NCBI RefSeq assembly: GCF_000960995.1
Contig: NZ_CP009434.1
Span: 2,480,001 to 2,544,000 of the forward strand
DNA: 64,000 nt
Direction of reading: 5' to 3'
From: Burkholderia glumae LMG 2196 = ATCC 33617
Lineage (GTDB): Bacteria; Pseudomonadota; Gammaproteobacteria; Burkholderiales; Burkholderiaceae
The position numbers and the translations under genes are program-made. Below, piece after piece: positions 1-9,210 of this stretch (positions are counted from its first letter, which is position 1; every line of letters begins with the position of its first letter). The notes under the pieces are model-generated. The model saw nothing but the letters and a program-made list of their open reading frames with translations. It had not been told where the DNA came from and did not search any database.

Positions 1-22
1 GTGGCGCGCGGCGCGCGCGGGC

Positions 23-1675
23 TCAGCCCCAGGCGAGCAGGTAGGAGATCGCGACGGTCAGTGCCGCGGCGATCAGCGCCGCATACGGCGCCGCGTCGTA
101 GAGGCGGTGCCGGCTCGGCACGGCCAGCGCCATGTCGCGCTGCATCGGCGCCGGGAAGCGGCCGCGATCCTGCCAGTAGTGGCGGTAGAGGAACACCGGC
201 ACGATCAGCAGCATCGCGATCAGCCCGTTGCGCAGCGTGCCCTCGCCCTGCAGGTCCGCGCCCGCGCCCACATAGACGAGGTTCAGGTAGCCGCACACCG
301 AGCCGGCCACCAGCAGCCAGGTCGGGCAGCGGAACGGGCGCTCCCAGCCGCCGCGATCCATGCGGTGTATCCAGCCCGACTGCAGGTTCAGGAACACGAA
401 GATCATGTAGCAGACGTTCGAGATCGACAGCACCGTCATGTAGTCCGACATCATCAGCAGCACGAGGTTGAAGCCGAGGTCGGTCCACATCGCGCGCGTG
501 GGCGCGCCGTGCTCGTTGACATGCGAAAGGTACCGGGGCAGCCAGCCGTCCACCGAGGCCTGGTAGAGCGTGCGCGACGAGCCCATCATCGAGGTCATCA
601 CGATCAGCAGGATCGACAGCATCAGCATCACCACGATCGCGTTGGCCACCCAGGCGCCGCCGCCCACCATGCGCGCCATCGCGGCGGCCACGCCGGTGCC
701 GTCGCCGATCCTCGGGTCGAGCATCGCGCCGGTGCCGAGCGCGCCCTGGAACGCCATCGGCACGAGCGTCATCACCACCAGGCACAGCGCGCCGGACCAG
801 AAGATCGCGCGGGCCGTGTCGCGGCGCGGGTCGCGAAACTCGCGCGTGTAGCAGACCGCCGTCTCGAAGCCGTAGGAGGCCCAGCCGGCCATGAACATCG
901 CGCCGAGCGCCATCACCACGCCCTGCCCGTTCCAGGTGCCGAAGCGCGCGGCGGTGAGGTTGCCGTGCGCATCGTGGCCGAGCGGCAGCAGCGGCAGCAG
1001 GTGGGACATCGGCACGTCGCCCGTCACGAACGGGACGATGCCGACGATCAAAAGCGGCGTGAGCGAGGCGATGCCGAGGATGCGCTGGGTGCGGGCCGCC
1101 TTCGAGACGCCGCTGTGCTGCAGCCGGAACGTGATCAGCAGCAGCGCCGCCGCGATCACGAAGGTCGCGTTGATGCGCAGCGTGAGGCCGGGCTTGATGA
1201 AGCCGAGATTGGCGACGGTCCACTGCCAGTGCTGGATCGCCGCGTCGGCGGGGAACAGCGAGGTGAGCGCGTAGCTGGCGGCGAGCCCGCAGCCGAGCGC
1301 GAGCATCGGCGACCAGGCGAGCCAGTTGCACCAGACCGATACCGGCGCGATCAGCTTGCCGTAGCGCACCCAGCCGATCGCGCCGTACACCGACGCGCCG
1401 CCCGACTTGTGCGGAAACAAGCCCGAGATTTCCGCGTAAGTCGCACTCTGGATCAGGCCCATCGTGATCGCGCCGATCCAGACGGCCCACGCGGGCTGGC
1501 CGATCGTGGCACACACGCCGCCGATCGTGAACAGCACGCCGGCCGGCACGCCGCTCGTCACCCAGAATGCATCTTTCCAACTGAGGCCGCGGTGCAGCGT
1601 GCGGCCGTTTTCTTCATGCGAGACGGTCGTATCGACCTCGCTGGTGCTGCGCGCGCGCAGTCCGGCTTGACCCAT
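23..1675 (-). CDS. APC-superfamily amino acid permease
   Basis: Polytopic inner-membrane protein of about 550 residues with roughly 12 to 14 hydrophobic segments and the layout of the amino acid-polyamine-organocation (APC) permeases. The first helix region contains a G-G-V-C-A type motif and an internal 'GWASYGFETAVCYTREFRDPRRDT' like stretch, here split as GWASYGFETAV and YTREFRDPRRD, which is typical of family members. I place the start at 1675 because an AGGAGG ribosome-binding site lies about six bases upstream. A longer reading to 1702 lacks such a site. It sits at the end of the betaine catabolic block on the same strand, separated by a terminator, so uptake of a methylated amine or an amino acid is plausible. 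The substrate cannot be read from the sequence. Confidence 0.8.
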   Translation of the reverse strand: MGQAGLRARSTSEVDTTVSHEENGRTLHRGLSWKDAFWVTSGVPAGVLFTIGGVCATIGQPAWAVWIGAITMGLIQSATYAEISGLFPHKSGGASVYGAIGWVRYGKLIAPVSVWCNWLAWSPMLALGCGLAASYALTSLFPADAAIQHWQWTVANLGFIKPGLTLRINATFVIAAALLLITFRLQHSGVSKAARTQRILGIASLTPLLIVGIVPFVTGDVPMSHLLPLLPLGHDAHGNLTAARFGTWNGQGVVMALGAMFMAGWASYGFETAVCYTREFRDPRRDTARAIFWSGALCLVVMTLVPMAFQGALGTGAMLDPRIGDGTGVAAAMARMVGGGAWVANAIVVMLMLSILLIVMTSMMGSSRTLYQASVDGWLPRYLSHVNEHGAPTRAMWTDLGFNLVLLMMSDYMTVLSISNVCYMIFVFLNLQSGWIHRMDRGGWERPFRCPTWLLVAGSVCGYLNLVYVGAGADLQGEGTLRNGLIAMLLIVPVFLYRHYWQDRGRFPAPMQRDMALAVPSRHRLYDAAPYAALIAAALTVAISYLLAWG

Positions 1676-1768
1676 CCAGAACCTCCTAGCAAGAGTCCGC
1701 ACAAGGGGCGTAGTGTACCAACGCTTTCGCGAAAAGCCCGTCGAGCATGCGGTTTTTCAAAAAACGAA

Positions 1769-1800
1769 GCCCGTCCGACCCCCGGTCGGACGGGCATTTT
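1769..1800 (-). terminator. Rho-independent terminator after the betaine-binding protein gene
   Basis: A perfect 12-bp inverted repeat (arms 1769-1780 and 1784-1795, loop CCC) is flanked by T runs on both strands. On the minus strand the hairpin is followed by TTCGTTTTTT. It ends transcripts from the binding-protein gene whose stop is at 1846 and could also act on the plus strand. Confidence 0.85.
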
Positions 1801-1845
1801 TACTTCGCCTTCCTCAGCAGCGGCGCAATCGTGCCGCTTTGCGGC

Positions 1846-2709
1846 CTACTGCGCGCCGTCGGTCCAGGCCTTCACGCGTTCGCCATGCGCCGCGATCCAC
1901 TTCCCGGCGGCCACGTCAGGCTTCGCGCCGCCCTGGATGGCGAGCATCACCGAATCGAGCTCGCCCGGCTTCCATTGGAATTTCTTCAGGAACGCCACCA
2001 CCGGCTTGGCCTTGGTTTCCAGCGCCGGGTTCGCGACGCTGTCCACGTGCTCGGCATCGCCGTACACCTTCTTCGGATCGTCGAGGAAGCGCAGGTCCCA
2101 CTTCGCGAACATCCAGTGCGGCACCCAGCCGGTCACCACGATCGGCTTCTTGGCGTTCTCGGCGCGCGCCAGCTCGGCCGTCATCGCGCTGCCGGAGCTG
2201 GCCATCAGCGTATAGCCGAGGCCGTAGGCCTTGATCGCATCGTCGGTCTTGCGCATCACGCCCGCGCCGGCGTCGATCCCAACGATGCGGGCGCCGAAGT
2301 CGGCCTTCTCGCCTTCCAGGTCGGCGATGCTCTTGGCCTTCACATAGGTCGGCACGATCAGGCCGATCTTCGCGCCCGGGTAGTTGGTGCCGAGATCGAC
2401 CACCTTGGTCTTGAACTGATCCCAGTATGCGCCGTGCGTGACGGGCAGCCAGGCCGACAGCGTCGCGTCGAGGTCGCCGCGTGCCACGCCCTGCCACATC
2501 ACGCCCGCGGCCACCGGCACCAGCTGCACCGGATAGCCGAGTTTCTTCTCGATGATCTGCGCGGCGACGTTGGTGGTCGCGACGCTGTCGTCCCAGCCCT
2601 CCACGTAGCCGATCTTCAGCGTCGGCTTGGTGTCGGCGGATGCGGGGGAACAAACCGTCAGCAGCGCGGCGAACGCGCCGCACCAGGCCAGCTTTCCGAT
2701 GAACTTCAT
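1846..2709 (-). CDS. Glycine betaine/choline ABC transporter substrate-binding protein (OpuAC family)
   Basis: Periplasmic solute-binding protein of 287 residues. The N-terminus has a signal peptide (MKFIGKLAWCGAFAALL...SPASA, cleavage before DTKP), followed by an OpuAC/ProX-type fold beginning KIGYVEGWDDS, with many Trp residues suited to caging a quaternary ammonium group. The start at 2709 is supported by AAGGAG about seven bases upstream; the ORF is open to 2784 but that reading would mask the signal peptide. No permease or ATPase gene is adjacent, as with the orphan binding proteins CaiX/BetX/CbcX of Pseudomonas that share a core ABC transporter. Location beside gbcAB suggests choline, carnitine or betaine as ligand; the exact one is inferred. 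Confidence 0.85.
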   Translation of the reverse strand: MKFIGKLAWCGAFAALLTVCSPASADTKPTLKIGYVEGWDDSVATTNVAAQIIEKKLGYPVQLVPVAAGVMWQGVARGDLDATLSAWLPVTHGAYWDQFKTKVVDLGTNYPGAKIGLIVPTYVKAKSIADLEGEKADFGARIVGIDAGAGVMRKTDDAIKAYGLGYTLMASSGSAMTAELARAENAKKPIVVTGWVPHWMFAKWDLRFLDDPKKVYGDAEHVDSVANPALETKAKPVVAFLKKFQWKPGELDSVMLAIQGGAKPDVAAGKWIAAHGERVKAWTDGAQ

Positions 2710-2862
2710 GGTCGATCTCCTTGGGGTGGTCGTGGGCATGCCGAGGGCATGTCTGATTGGGGTGTCTCTAGGTTCCGCGGCCACAATTCCCCGGTATCGT
2801 CGTTTTCCGACACGCGCTTGCCCATAAGCGACAGCCGCGTGCCGGCCCCGGAACGGCAGGCG

Positions 2863-4008
2863 TCACTTGTCGACCACGAGGTCCGACAGCGGCTTGCTGC
2901 AGCAGAGCAGCACCATGCCCTGGTCGATTTCGCGCTGGCGGATGCCGCCGTTGTGCTTCATCTCCACCTGCCCCGACACGAGCTTGACCTTGCAGGTGCC
3001 GCACATGCCCTGCGAGCACGAGGAGGGCAGCCGCACGCCGGCCTGGCGCGCCGCGTCGAGCACGTGCTGGTCGGCGCCGCAGCTGATCTCGCGGTGGCTC
3101 CTCGTGAAGGTGACGGTGTGATGCGTGGTGGCGGGCACCGGCACGCCTTCCTCGACCAGCGTCTCGACCACCTCGGGCGCGGCCTCGTCGAGCAGCGTCT
3201 CGAACGAGAAGCTTTCCTCGTGATACTGCCTGCGGTCGAAGCCGGCCTCGTCGAGCAGCTCGCGCACCGCCTTCATGTACGGCGCCGGCCCGCAGGTGAA
3301 CACCTCGCGCTCCATGAAGTCCGGCGCGATCAGCTTGAGCAGCGGCAGCGACAGGTAGCCCGTCACGCCGTGCCAGTTGGTGCGCGTGCCGATCCGCTCG
3401 CAGACGAACGAGGTGCGGAAATTGGCCTGGCTCGCGGCCATCAGGTCGAGCTCGCGCGCGAAGATGATGTCGTCGGGCGTGCGCGCGCTGTGGACGAACA
3501 CGATGTCGCGATCCTCGGCGAGATCGTAGTGCGCGCGGCTCATCGACATCAGCGGCGTGATGCCCGAGCCGGCCGACAGGAACAGGTACTTGCGCGCCGG
3601 GTGGCGCGCGCAGGTGAAGTCGCCGGCCGGGCCGAGCACGCGCACCGCGGCACCCGCCTGCAGGTTGTCGTGCAGCCAGTTCGACACGCGCCCGCCCGGC
3701 ACGCGCTTGACCGTGATGGACAGCGTGTGCGGGCGCGCCGGCGACGACGAGATCGTGTAGCAGCGGTTGATCGTCTCGCCGTCGATCTCGAGTTCGAGCG
3801 TGACGAACTGGCCCGGCTCGAAGGCGAACGAGCGGCCGGTGGGCGAGCGGAAGAAGAAGCTCTTCACGTCGTGCGTCTCCTGCCGCACGTGGCAGCAGGT
3901 CAGCGTCTCCTCGGCGTCGCTGCTCCAGCGCTCGGGCAGCGCGCGCCAGAAATCGGGCTGCGTCACGCGGCTGTCCACCGGTTCGAAATTGGCGGCATCT
4001 CGCATCAT
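2863..4008 (-). CDS. gbcB: Glycine betaine monooxygenase reductase subunit
   Basis: 381-residue flavin/iron-sulfur reductase that passes electrons from NADH to the Rieske oxygenase GbcA for demethylation of glycine betaine. Order of domains: an N-terminal FAD-binding barrel (RCYTISSS flavin motif), an NAD-binding domain (GSGITPLMSM and FTCGPAPYM), and a C-terminal plant-type 2Fe-2S ferredoxin with Cys331, Cys336, Cys339 and Cys369 in C-x4-C-x2-C-x29-C spacing. It lies 18 bp downstream of gbcA on the same strand. The gene pair and the surrounding dgc/etf genes match the betaine catabolic locus of Pseudomonas aeruginosa, so the assignment is firm. Confidence 0.93.
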   Translation of the reverse strand: MMRDAANFEPVDSRVTQPDFWRALPERWSSDAEETLTCCHVRQETHDVKSFFFRSPTGRSFAFEPGQFVTLELEIDGETINRCYTISSSPARPHTLSITVKRVPGGRVSNWLHDNLQAGAAVRVLGPAGDFTCARHPARKYLFLSAGSGITPLMSMSRAHYDLAEDRDIVFVHSARTPDDIIFARELDLMAASQANFRTSFVCERIGTRTNWHGVTGYLSLPLLKLIAPDFMEREVFTCGPAPYMKAVRELLDEAGFDRRQYHEESFSFETLLDEAAPEVVETLVEEGVPVPATTHHTVTFTRSHREISCGADQHVLDAARQAGVRLPSSCSQGMCGTCKVKLVSGQVEMKHNGGIRQREIDQGMVLLCCSKPLSDLVVDK

Positions 4009-4026
4009 GTCTCGCTCCGCGTCGCG

Positions 4027-5268
4027 TCAAGCGCCCAGATAGGCGGCCATGCGGCCGATGTACCAGGCCGAGAACTTCTCGACCAGCCCTTCCGTGTACG
4101 GCGAATACGGGCCCGGCTGGTAGGCGCTGCTGGCCGCGCCGCGCTGCGAGAACTCGACGAGCGCGCGGTCCTGGTCGTTGGTGGCGTTCCACACGGCGGT
4201 CAGGTTCTTCACGTCGTAATCGATGCCTTCCTTGGCGTCCTTGTGCACCAGCCACTTGGTGCGCACCAGCGTCTTGCCCGCCGACAGCGGGATCACCGAG
4301 AACGTCACGATGTGGTCGCTCATGAAGTGGTGCCACGAGTTCGGCTGGGTCCAGAACGACAGGCCGCCGAGGTCGGCGCGCTGGAATTCGCCGAGCAGCT
4401 TCTTCGAGGCGACCTTCGCGTCGAGCGTCTGCGATTCGCCGCTGCGGTCCAGCGGCAGGCGCTGGGTGCGAAAGCCGGTGACGTCGAGCAGGCGCTCGAC
4501 CTCCACCGACGGCAGGCCCAGCTCGCCCCACTGCTGCTCGCGCTCCACGCAGGTGCGCTCGAACGCGGCCATGCCCTCGGCGGTGGCCGGCGAGGGCTGG
4601 TAGCCGAAGCCGTATTCGTACAGCGAGATGGTCAGCTCCGGATGGTTCGCGACGCAGTGATAGCACTCGCGATTGTTCTCCATCGTCAGCTTCCAGTTGC
4701 CTTCCTCGATGATGTCGACCTGCGCGGCGATCTTGGTGTTCGGCAGATCGTGCGGCAGCAGGTACGGCTCCATCGCCGCGCGCAGCGTCGCGAAATCGGC
4801 GGGCGGCTCCTCGGCGAGGCAGACGAACAGCAGGCCGCCCAGGTTCTGCAGATGCACCGGCTTCAGGCTGTGCTTGCAGCGGTCGAACTTCTCGCCCATG
4901 TGCTCGGCGAACATCAGCGCGCCGCTCAGGTTGTAGGTCCAGCTGTGGTACGGGCAGACGATGTTGCCCACCGAGCCCTTGTCCTCGTTGCACAGGCGCG
5001 CGCCGCGGTGACGGCACACGTTGTGGAACGCGCGGATTTCCATGTCGTCGTCGCGCACGATCAGGATCGAGTCGCTGCCCAGCTCGACCGTCACGTAATC
5101 GCCCGGCTCCGGCACGTCCGGCTCGATCGCGACCTGAATCCAGTGCCTGCGGAAGATCGCCTCCATGTCGAGCCGGAAGATCTCCTCGCTCAGATAGAAC
5201 GGGGCTTCCAGGCTGTAACCCGCTTGGCGGCGCGCCACCAGCGCACGAATGTCTGCCGTTTGATTCAT
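4027..5268 (-). CDS. gbcA: Glycine betaine monooxygenase, Rieske oxygenase subunit
   Basis: 413-residue Rieske non-heme iron oxygenase that removes one methyl group from glycine betaine to give dimethylglycine and formaldehyde. The Rieske cluster ligands are visible as Cys85-x-His87 and Cys105-x2-His108, followed by the large catalytic domain with mononuclear iron region (MENNRECYHCVANHPE). The start at 5268 has GGAG about eight bases upstream. It precedes gbcB and follows the etf genes in a minus-strand run, consistent with control by GbdR, encoded nearby. Length and motifs agree with known GbcA proteins. Confidence 0.94.
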   Translation of the reverse strand: MNQTADIRALVARRQAGYSLEAPFYLSEEIFRLDMEAIFRRHWIQVAIEPDVPEPGDYVTVELGSDSILIVRDDDMEIRAFHNVCRHRGARLCNEDKGSVGNIVCPYHSWTYNLSGALMFAEHMGEKFDRCKHSLKPVHLQNLGGLLFVCLAEEPPADFATLRAAMEPYLLPHDLPNTKIAAQVDIIEEGNWKLTMENNRECYHCVANHPELTISLYEYGFGYQPSPATAEGMAAFERTCVEREQQWGELGLPSVEVERLLDVTGFRTQRLPLDRSGESQTLDAKVASKKLLGEFQRADLGGLSFWTQPNSWHHFMSDHIVTFSVIPLSAGKTLVRTKWLVHKDAKEGIDYDVKNLTAVWNATNDQDRALVEFSQRGAASSAYQPGPYSPYTEGLVEKFSAWYIGRMAAYLGA

Positions 5269-5320
5269 CGTTTGCTCCGGACTCTATCCTTGTTTCCTGC
5301 CGACCGGCACGGGCCGGATG

Positions 5321-6106
5321 TCAGTAATCGATCAGTTGATGCTCGCGCAAATACGCCAGGATCACTTGTGCTTTTTCGACCGAACTCCCCTCAATTACGA
5401 CGTTCCCGCCACGGCTTTCGGTGGTGGTCGCCGACAGCATCCGCGCGTGCCCCGAGCGCTTCTCGGCGGCCGCCAGCCGGACCGGCTTGCGCTCGGCCGG
5501 CGCGCTGCGCCAGGCCTCGAGCCCGGCCGACGGCGAGGCCGCCGCCGGCCGCGCCTCGATGCGGCCCTCGCGCAGCCGCGCGTAGGCGTAGCGCGGCTCG
5601 ACGCCGGCGAGCGGATGCACGGCCACCACCGCCGGCAGCTTCACCGCCACCTTGCGGCGCAGGCCCTTGGGCAGGAACTGCCGGATCTCGGCGCAGCCGT
5701 CGCGCAGGGCGACCGCCACGGCGGTGCCGGCCAGCCCGAAATCGAGCCGCGCGGCGATCTGATACGGCAGCATGCCGGTGTCGAACGCGCCTTCGGCGCG
5801 GGTGCCGGTCAGCACCAGGTCGCAGCCGGCCAGGCGCTCGGCGAGCGGGCCGATGGCGTCGTCGCCGGGGCCGCATTCGAGCACGTCCACCTGGCTCGCG
5901 CCGAGCGCGAGATAGTCGGCGAGCGCCGGATTCGCGGGGTCGCCCGCGTGCAGCACCTCCAGCCGCGCGCCGTGTTCGGCGGCCAGCGCGCGGCCGATTT
6001 CGAGCGCGGCCGCGTCGTTGCGGCTGTAGCGCGGCGCGCCGCTCACGGGATGGCGGCCCACCGACACCAGCACGGCGATGCGCGACGGCCTGCGGAAGCT
6101 GTTCAT
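5321..6106 (-). CDS. etfB: Electron transfer flavoprotein beta subunit of dimethylglycine oxidation
   Basis: 261-residue EtfB-type protein (AANH-like fold). Typical family stretches are present: YSRNDAAALEIGRAL near the N-terminus, LVLTGTRAEG in the middle, and QFLPKGLRRKVAVKLPAVVAV, with a C-terminal tail ending HQLIDY. It pairs with EtfA to collect electrons from the dimethylglycine demethylase DgcAB and deliver them to the respiratory chain. Its ATG overlaps the TGA of etfA (ATGA), showing translational coupling. This is a dedicated ETF divergent from the housekeeping pair, as in Pseudomonas dgc loci. Confidence 0.88.
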   Translation of the reverse strand: MNSFRRPSRIAVLVSVGRHPVSGAPRYSRNDAAALEIGRALAAEHGARLEVLHAGDPANPALADYLALGASQVDVLECGPGDDAIGPLAERLAGCDLVLTGTRAEGAFDTGMLPYQIAARLDFGLAGTAVAVALRDGCAEIRQFLPKGLRRKVAVKLPAVVAVHPLAGVEPRYAYARLREGRIEARPAAASPSAGLEAWRSAPAERKPVRLAAAEKRSGHARMLSATTTESRGGNVVIEGSSVEKAQVILAYLREHQLIDY

Positions 6107-7278
6107 GCGGCCACTCCTTCCAGATGCCGTGCGCGCGGCTCGTCGGCATGGCCGCGGGCCGCGCGCGCGGCGTTGACTTGTTCGATCAGCGCGGCGATGG
6201 TCGCCTGCGCGTCGCCCACCACGGTCAGGTTCGCGCGCTTGGCGATCGGCGCGCTCGCGTCGAGGTTCACGGCGATCACGTGCCGGCAGTCCTTGATGCC
6301 CTGCAGATGCTGGACCGCGCCCGAGATGCCGAAGGCGATGTAGACGCTCGCCTCGACGGTCTTGCCGGTCGCGCCCACCTGCTTGTCGCGCGTGAAGTGG
6401 CCGTTGTCCACCGCCACGCGGCTCGCGCCGATCGCGGCGCCGAACGCGGCGGCCAGCCGCTCGAACGCGCCGATATCGGTCACGCCGTTGCCGGCCGAGA
6501 CGATGAAATCGGCCTCCTCGAGCGCGACCTGCGCCGCGTCGATCTCCTCCACGCCGAGATCGCGATAGCGCCCGGCGCCGCCGGCCCGGCCCGCGGCGTC
6601 GGGCGCGAACGGCGGATCGAGCCGCTCGCCCGCGCCGACGAACGGCAGCTTCGGCTCCACCGCGTTCGGCGCCAGCAGCACCACGTCGGGCAGCGCGCGG
6701 GTGGCGAACTGGCGCTTCGCGTCGGCGTAGACGCCGACGTGCTGCGCATCGATCTCGACCACGTTGGCGGCCACGCTCGCGCCGAGCGCGGCGGCGTAGC
6801 GGCGGCCGAGGTCGCCGTCGCCGGTGGCGTTGTCGGGCAGGAACACGTGGCGCGGCGCGAGCGCGGCGGCACAGCCGAGCAGCGCGTGAAGTTCGTCGTC
6901 GGGCGCGAACGCGCGGCGGTCGAAGCCGCGCAGCTCGATGAGCCGGTCGATGCCGAGCGCGGCCGGGTCGTCCTTCAGCTCGCCGAACGACAGCAGCACC
7001 ACGGCGGTGCGCGCGTCGGCGATCAGCGCCGCGGCGGCCACGGCCTGCCGCGCGTGATCGTCGAGCGCGCCGCGCTCGGGATGCGCCGCCACCAGCAGCA
7101 CCTGGTCGGCCGCCTCGAGCGTGCGCCGCGGCTTGGCCGCCTCGCGCCCGTGGGCGTGGCCGGTCCAGCGCGCGAGATTGGCGCCCGCCGCGGCGGTCTC
7201 GCCGAGCGTGATGCGCTTGAGTCCGGCCGCCGTGACCACGAACGGCCGGCGCGGATCGAGTCGTTTGATCGGGTTCAT
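6103..7278 (-). CDS. etfA: Electron transfer flavoprotein alpha subunit of dimethylglycine oxidation
   Basis: 391-residue EtfA. The C-terminal FAD domain carries the family signature (GATGKTVEASVYIAFGISG, then QHLQGIKDC and NLDASAPI). The N-terminal part is long, with an insert around residues 1-60 (RRTLEAADQVLLV) that is common in the dgc-linked ETF. I chose the ATG at 7278, four bases after the dgcB stop, with GGAG about eight bases upstream; the open frame continues into dgcB but has no start signal there. Works with EtfB as electron acceptor for DgcAB. Confidence 0.88.
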   Translation of the reverse strand: MNPIKRLDPRRPFVVTAAGLKRITLGETAAAGANLARWTGHAHGREAAKPRRTLEAADQVLLVAAHPERGALDDHARQAVAAAALIADARTAVVLLSFGELKDDPAALGIDRLIELRGFDRRAFAPDDELHALLGCAAALAPRHVFLPDNATGDGDLGRRYAAALGASVAANVVEIDAQHVGVYADAKRQFATRALPDVVLLAPNAVEPKLPFVGAGERLDPPFAPDAAGRAGGAGRYRDLGVEEIDAAQVALEEADFIVSAGNGVTDIGAFERLAAAFGAAIGASRVAVDNGHFTRDKQVGATGKTVEASVYIAFGISGAVQHLQGIKDCRHVIAVNLDASAPIAKRANLTVVGDAQATIAALIEQVNAARAARGHADEPRARHLEGVAA

Positions 7279-7282
7279 CGAT

Positions 7283-9208
7283 TCACTCCAGCGAGGCGGC
7301 GACCAGTTCGGCCAGGTCGAGCACGTCGGGGCGCGGCCCCACCACGCCCTCAAGCATCGCGGTGCAGTTGGGGCAGCCCACCGCGACGATCTCGGCGCCG
7401 ATCGCACGCGCGTCGGCGATCCGGATGTCGGGAATCCGCGCCTTGCCGGGGATGTCGGTGAGCGGCGCGCCGCCCCCGCCGCCGCAGCAGCGCCCGCGCA
7501 TGCCGTGGCGCTCCATTTCCACCACCTGGATGCCGACCGTCCTGAGCAGCCTGCGCGGCGCCTCGGTCTCGCCGTTGTAGCGGCCGAGATAGCACGGATC
7601 GTGGTAGGTGACGGTCTTCTCGCGCAGCGTCTCGCTCGCCTTCGGCGCGATCCGGCCGGCCTCGGCCAGCTCGGCGAGGAACGCCGTGTGATGCTTGACC
7701 GTGTAGCGCGCGCCGAGCGCGCGGTACTCGTTGCGCAGGCTGTGCATCACGTGCGGGTCGGCGGTGACGATCTGCTTGAACGACAGCGCGTCGAGCGTGG
7801 CGATCAGGCGCTTCGCCATCTGCTGGAAGGTGGCCTCGTCGCCGAGCCGGCGCGCGGTGTCGCCGGTGTCGGTCTCGGCGCGGCCGAGCACGGCGTAGTC
7901 CACGCCGGCCTTGTTGAGCACCTTCACGAAGGCGCGCAGCGTGCGCTGGTAGCGCATGTCGAAGGCGCCCTCGCCGGCCACGATCAGCACGTCCACCGGG
8001 CGGCCCGGCTGCGCCACCGGCGCTTCGAGATCGACCGACCAGTCGTAGCGCGCGGCGGTGTCGAAGCCGCCCATGGTGCCGGTCTCGCGCAGGTTCGCGA
8101 TCACTTCCGCGCCCTTGCCGGGCACCGTGCCGTGCACCAGCGTCTGGTTGCGCCGCATGTCGACGATCGCGTCCACGTGCTCGATCAGCATCGGACACTC
8201 CTCCACGCAGGCACGGCAGGTGGTGCAGGACCACAGCGTGTCGGCCTCGATCAGCCCCGAGACGATCGGGCCGTCCGGGCGGCCGCCATGGCGGCCGACG
8301 GCGATGCCCGGCGTCGGGCTGCCCGCGTAGCCGGCATCGGTGCCGCCCGCCATGCCGGTCACCAGATCCTGGATCAGCTTCTTCGGGTTGAGCGGCTGGC
8401 CCGCGGCGAACGCCGGGCAGGCGGCTTCGCACTTGCCGCACTGCACGCAGGCGTCGAAGCTCAGCAGCTGGTTCCAGCGGAACTCCACCGGCTTGCTCAC
8501 GCCGTACTCGCGCTGCTCGATGTCGGGCAGCTTCAGCGCGGTGGGCGGCACCGCCGTGCCGTTGCCGGTATAGCTCTCGCGGCTCGCCGCGAAGCGCTCC
8601 TGGCGCGGATGGAACGCCAGGTGCAAGAGGCCGGCGATGGCGTGCTTCATCGGGCCGCCGCGTGCGGCGCCGAACGTCATCGCGAACGCCCCCACGGCGA
8701 TCAGCAGCGCGCAGAGCACCGCGAACGCGCCCGACATCGCCCCGGCCGGCACCAGCGCGAACAGCACCAGGCCGAGCGCGAACGAGCCGAGCAGCCAGGG
8801 CAGCGTATTCCAGGGCCCGCGCGACAGGCGCGCCGGCACCTCGCGCGCCGCGCGGCGGCGCCAGACGAACACCGCGCCCACCAGCATCGCCAGCGCGGCC
8901 AGGAAGATCAGCCGGTCGAGCCACGGCGAGTAGATCGCCAGGCCGTAGTTGACGAACACCAGCGCGAGCGCGGCAATCGCGCCGCCGGCGGTGGCCACGT
9001 GGGTCTTGGCGATGTACGGATCGCGCGCCACCACGTGGTGCAGGTCGACGAAATAGCGCTTCGGGATGGTGAACAGGTGGCCGATGCCGAACGCGCCGGG
9101 CGCCGTGGCGCGCCCGCCGCGCCAGTAGGCCGAGCGCCTGGCCACGGCGAACGCGAGCCCCGCCACCGACAGCCACAGCAGCGCGGTAATCAGGAAAGCC
9201 GGATTCAT
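7283..9208 (-). CDS. dgcB: Dimethylglycine demethylase subunit DgcB (membrane Fe-S protein)
   Basis: 641-residue membrane-bound iron-sulfur protein. The first ~240 residues hold several transmembrane helices, starting MNPAFLITALLWLSVAGLAF. They are followed by two 4Fe-4S motifs (CVQCGKCEAACP and CTTCRACVEECP) and two CCG-type cysteine-rich regions (HDPCYLGRYN and GRCCGGGGG). This architecture is that of DgcB/heterodisulfide-reductase-like proteins. With DgcA it converts dimethylglycine to sarcosine. ATG at 9208 lies two bases after the dgcA stop, and the stop lies four bases before etfA, so the genes are tightly coupled. Confidence 0.9.
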   Translation of the reverse strand: MNPAFLITALLWLSVAGLAFAVARRSAYWRGGRATAPGAFGIGHLFTIPKRYFVDLHHVVARDPYIAKTHVATAGGAIAALALVFVNYGLAIYSPWLDRLIFLAALAMLVGAVFVWRRRAAREVPARLSRGPWNTLPWLLGSFALGLVLFALVPAGAMSGAFAVLCALLIAVGAFAMTFGAARGGPMKHAIAGLLHLAFHPRQERFAASRESYTGNGTAVPPTALKLPDIEQREYGVSKPVEFRWNQLLSFDACVQCGKCEAACPAFAAGQPLNPKKLIQDLVTGMAGGTDAGYAGSPTPGIAVGRHGGRPDGPIVSGLIEADTLWSCTTCRACVEECPMLIEHVDAIVDMRRNQTLVHGTVPGKGAEVIANLRETGTMGGFDTAARYDWSVDLEAPVAQPGRPVDVLIVAGEGAFDMRYQRTLRAFVKVLNKAGVDYAVLGRAETDTGDTARRLGDEATFQQMAKRLIATLDALSFKQIVTADPHVMHSLRNEYRALGARYTVKHHTAFLAELAEAGRIAPKASETLREKTVTYHDPCYLGRYNGETEAPRRLLRTVGIQVVEMERHGMRGRCCGGGGGAPLTDIPGKARIPDIRIADARAIGAEIVAVGCPNCTAMLEGVVGPRPDVLDLAELVAASLE

Positions 9209-9210
9209 GG

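Noticed and set aside
1747..7461. A plus-strand open frame of about 1900 codons
   Set aside because: It runs opposite gbcAB, etfAB and other real genes; its protein is Arg/His/Ala-rich with no domain, the usual antisense artefact of very GC-rich DNA.
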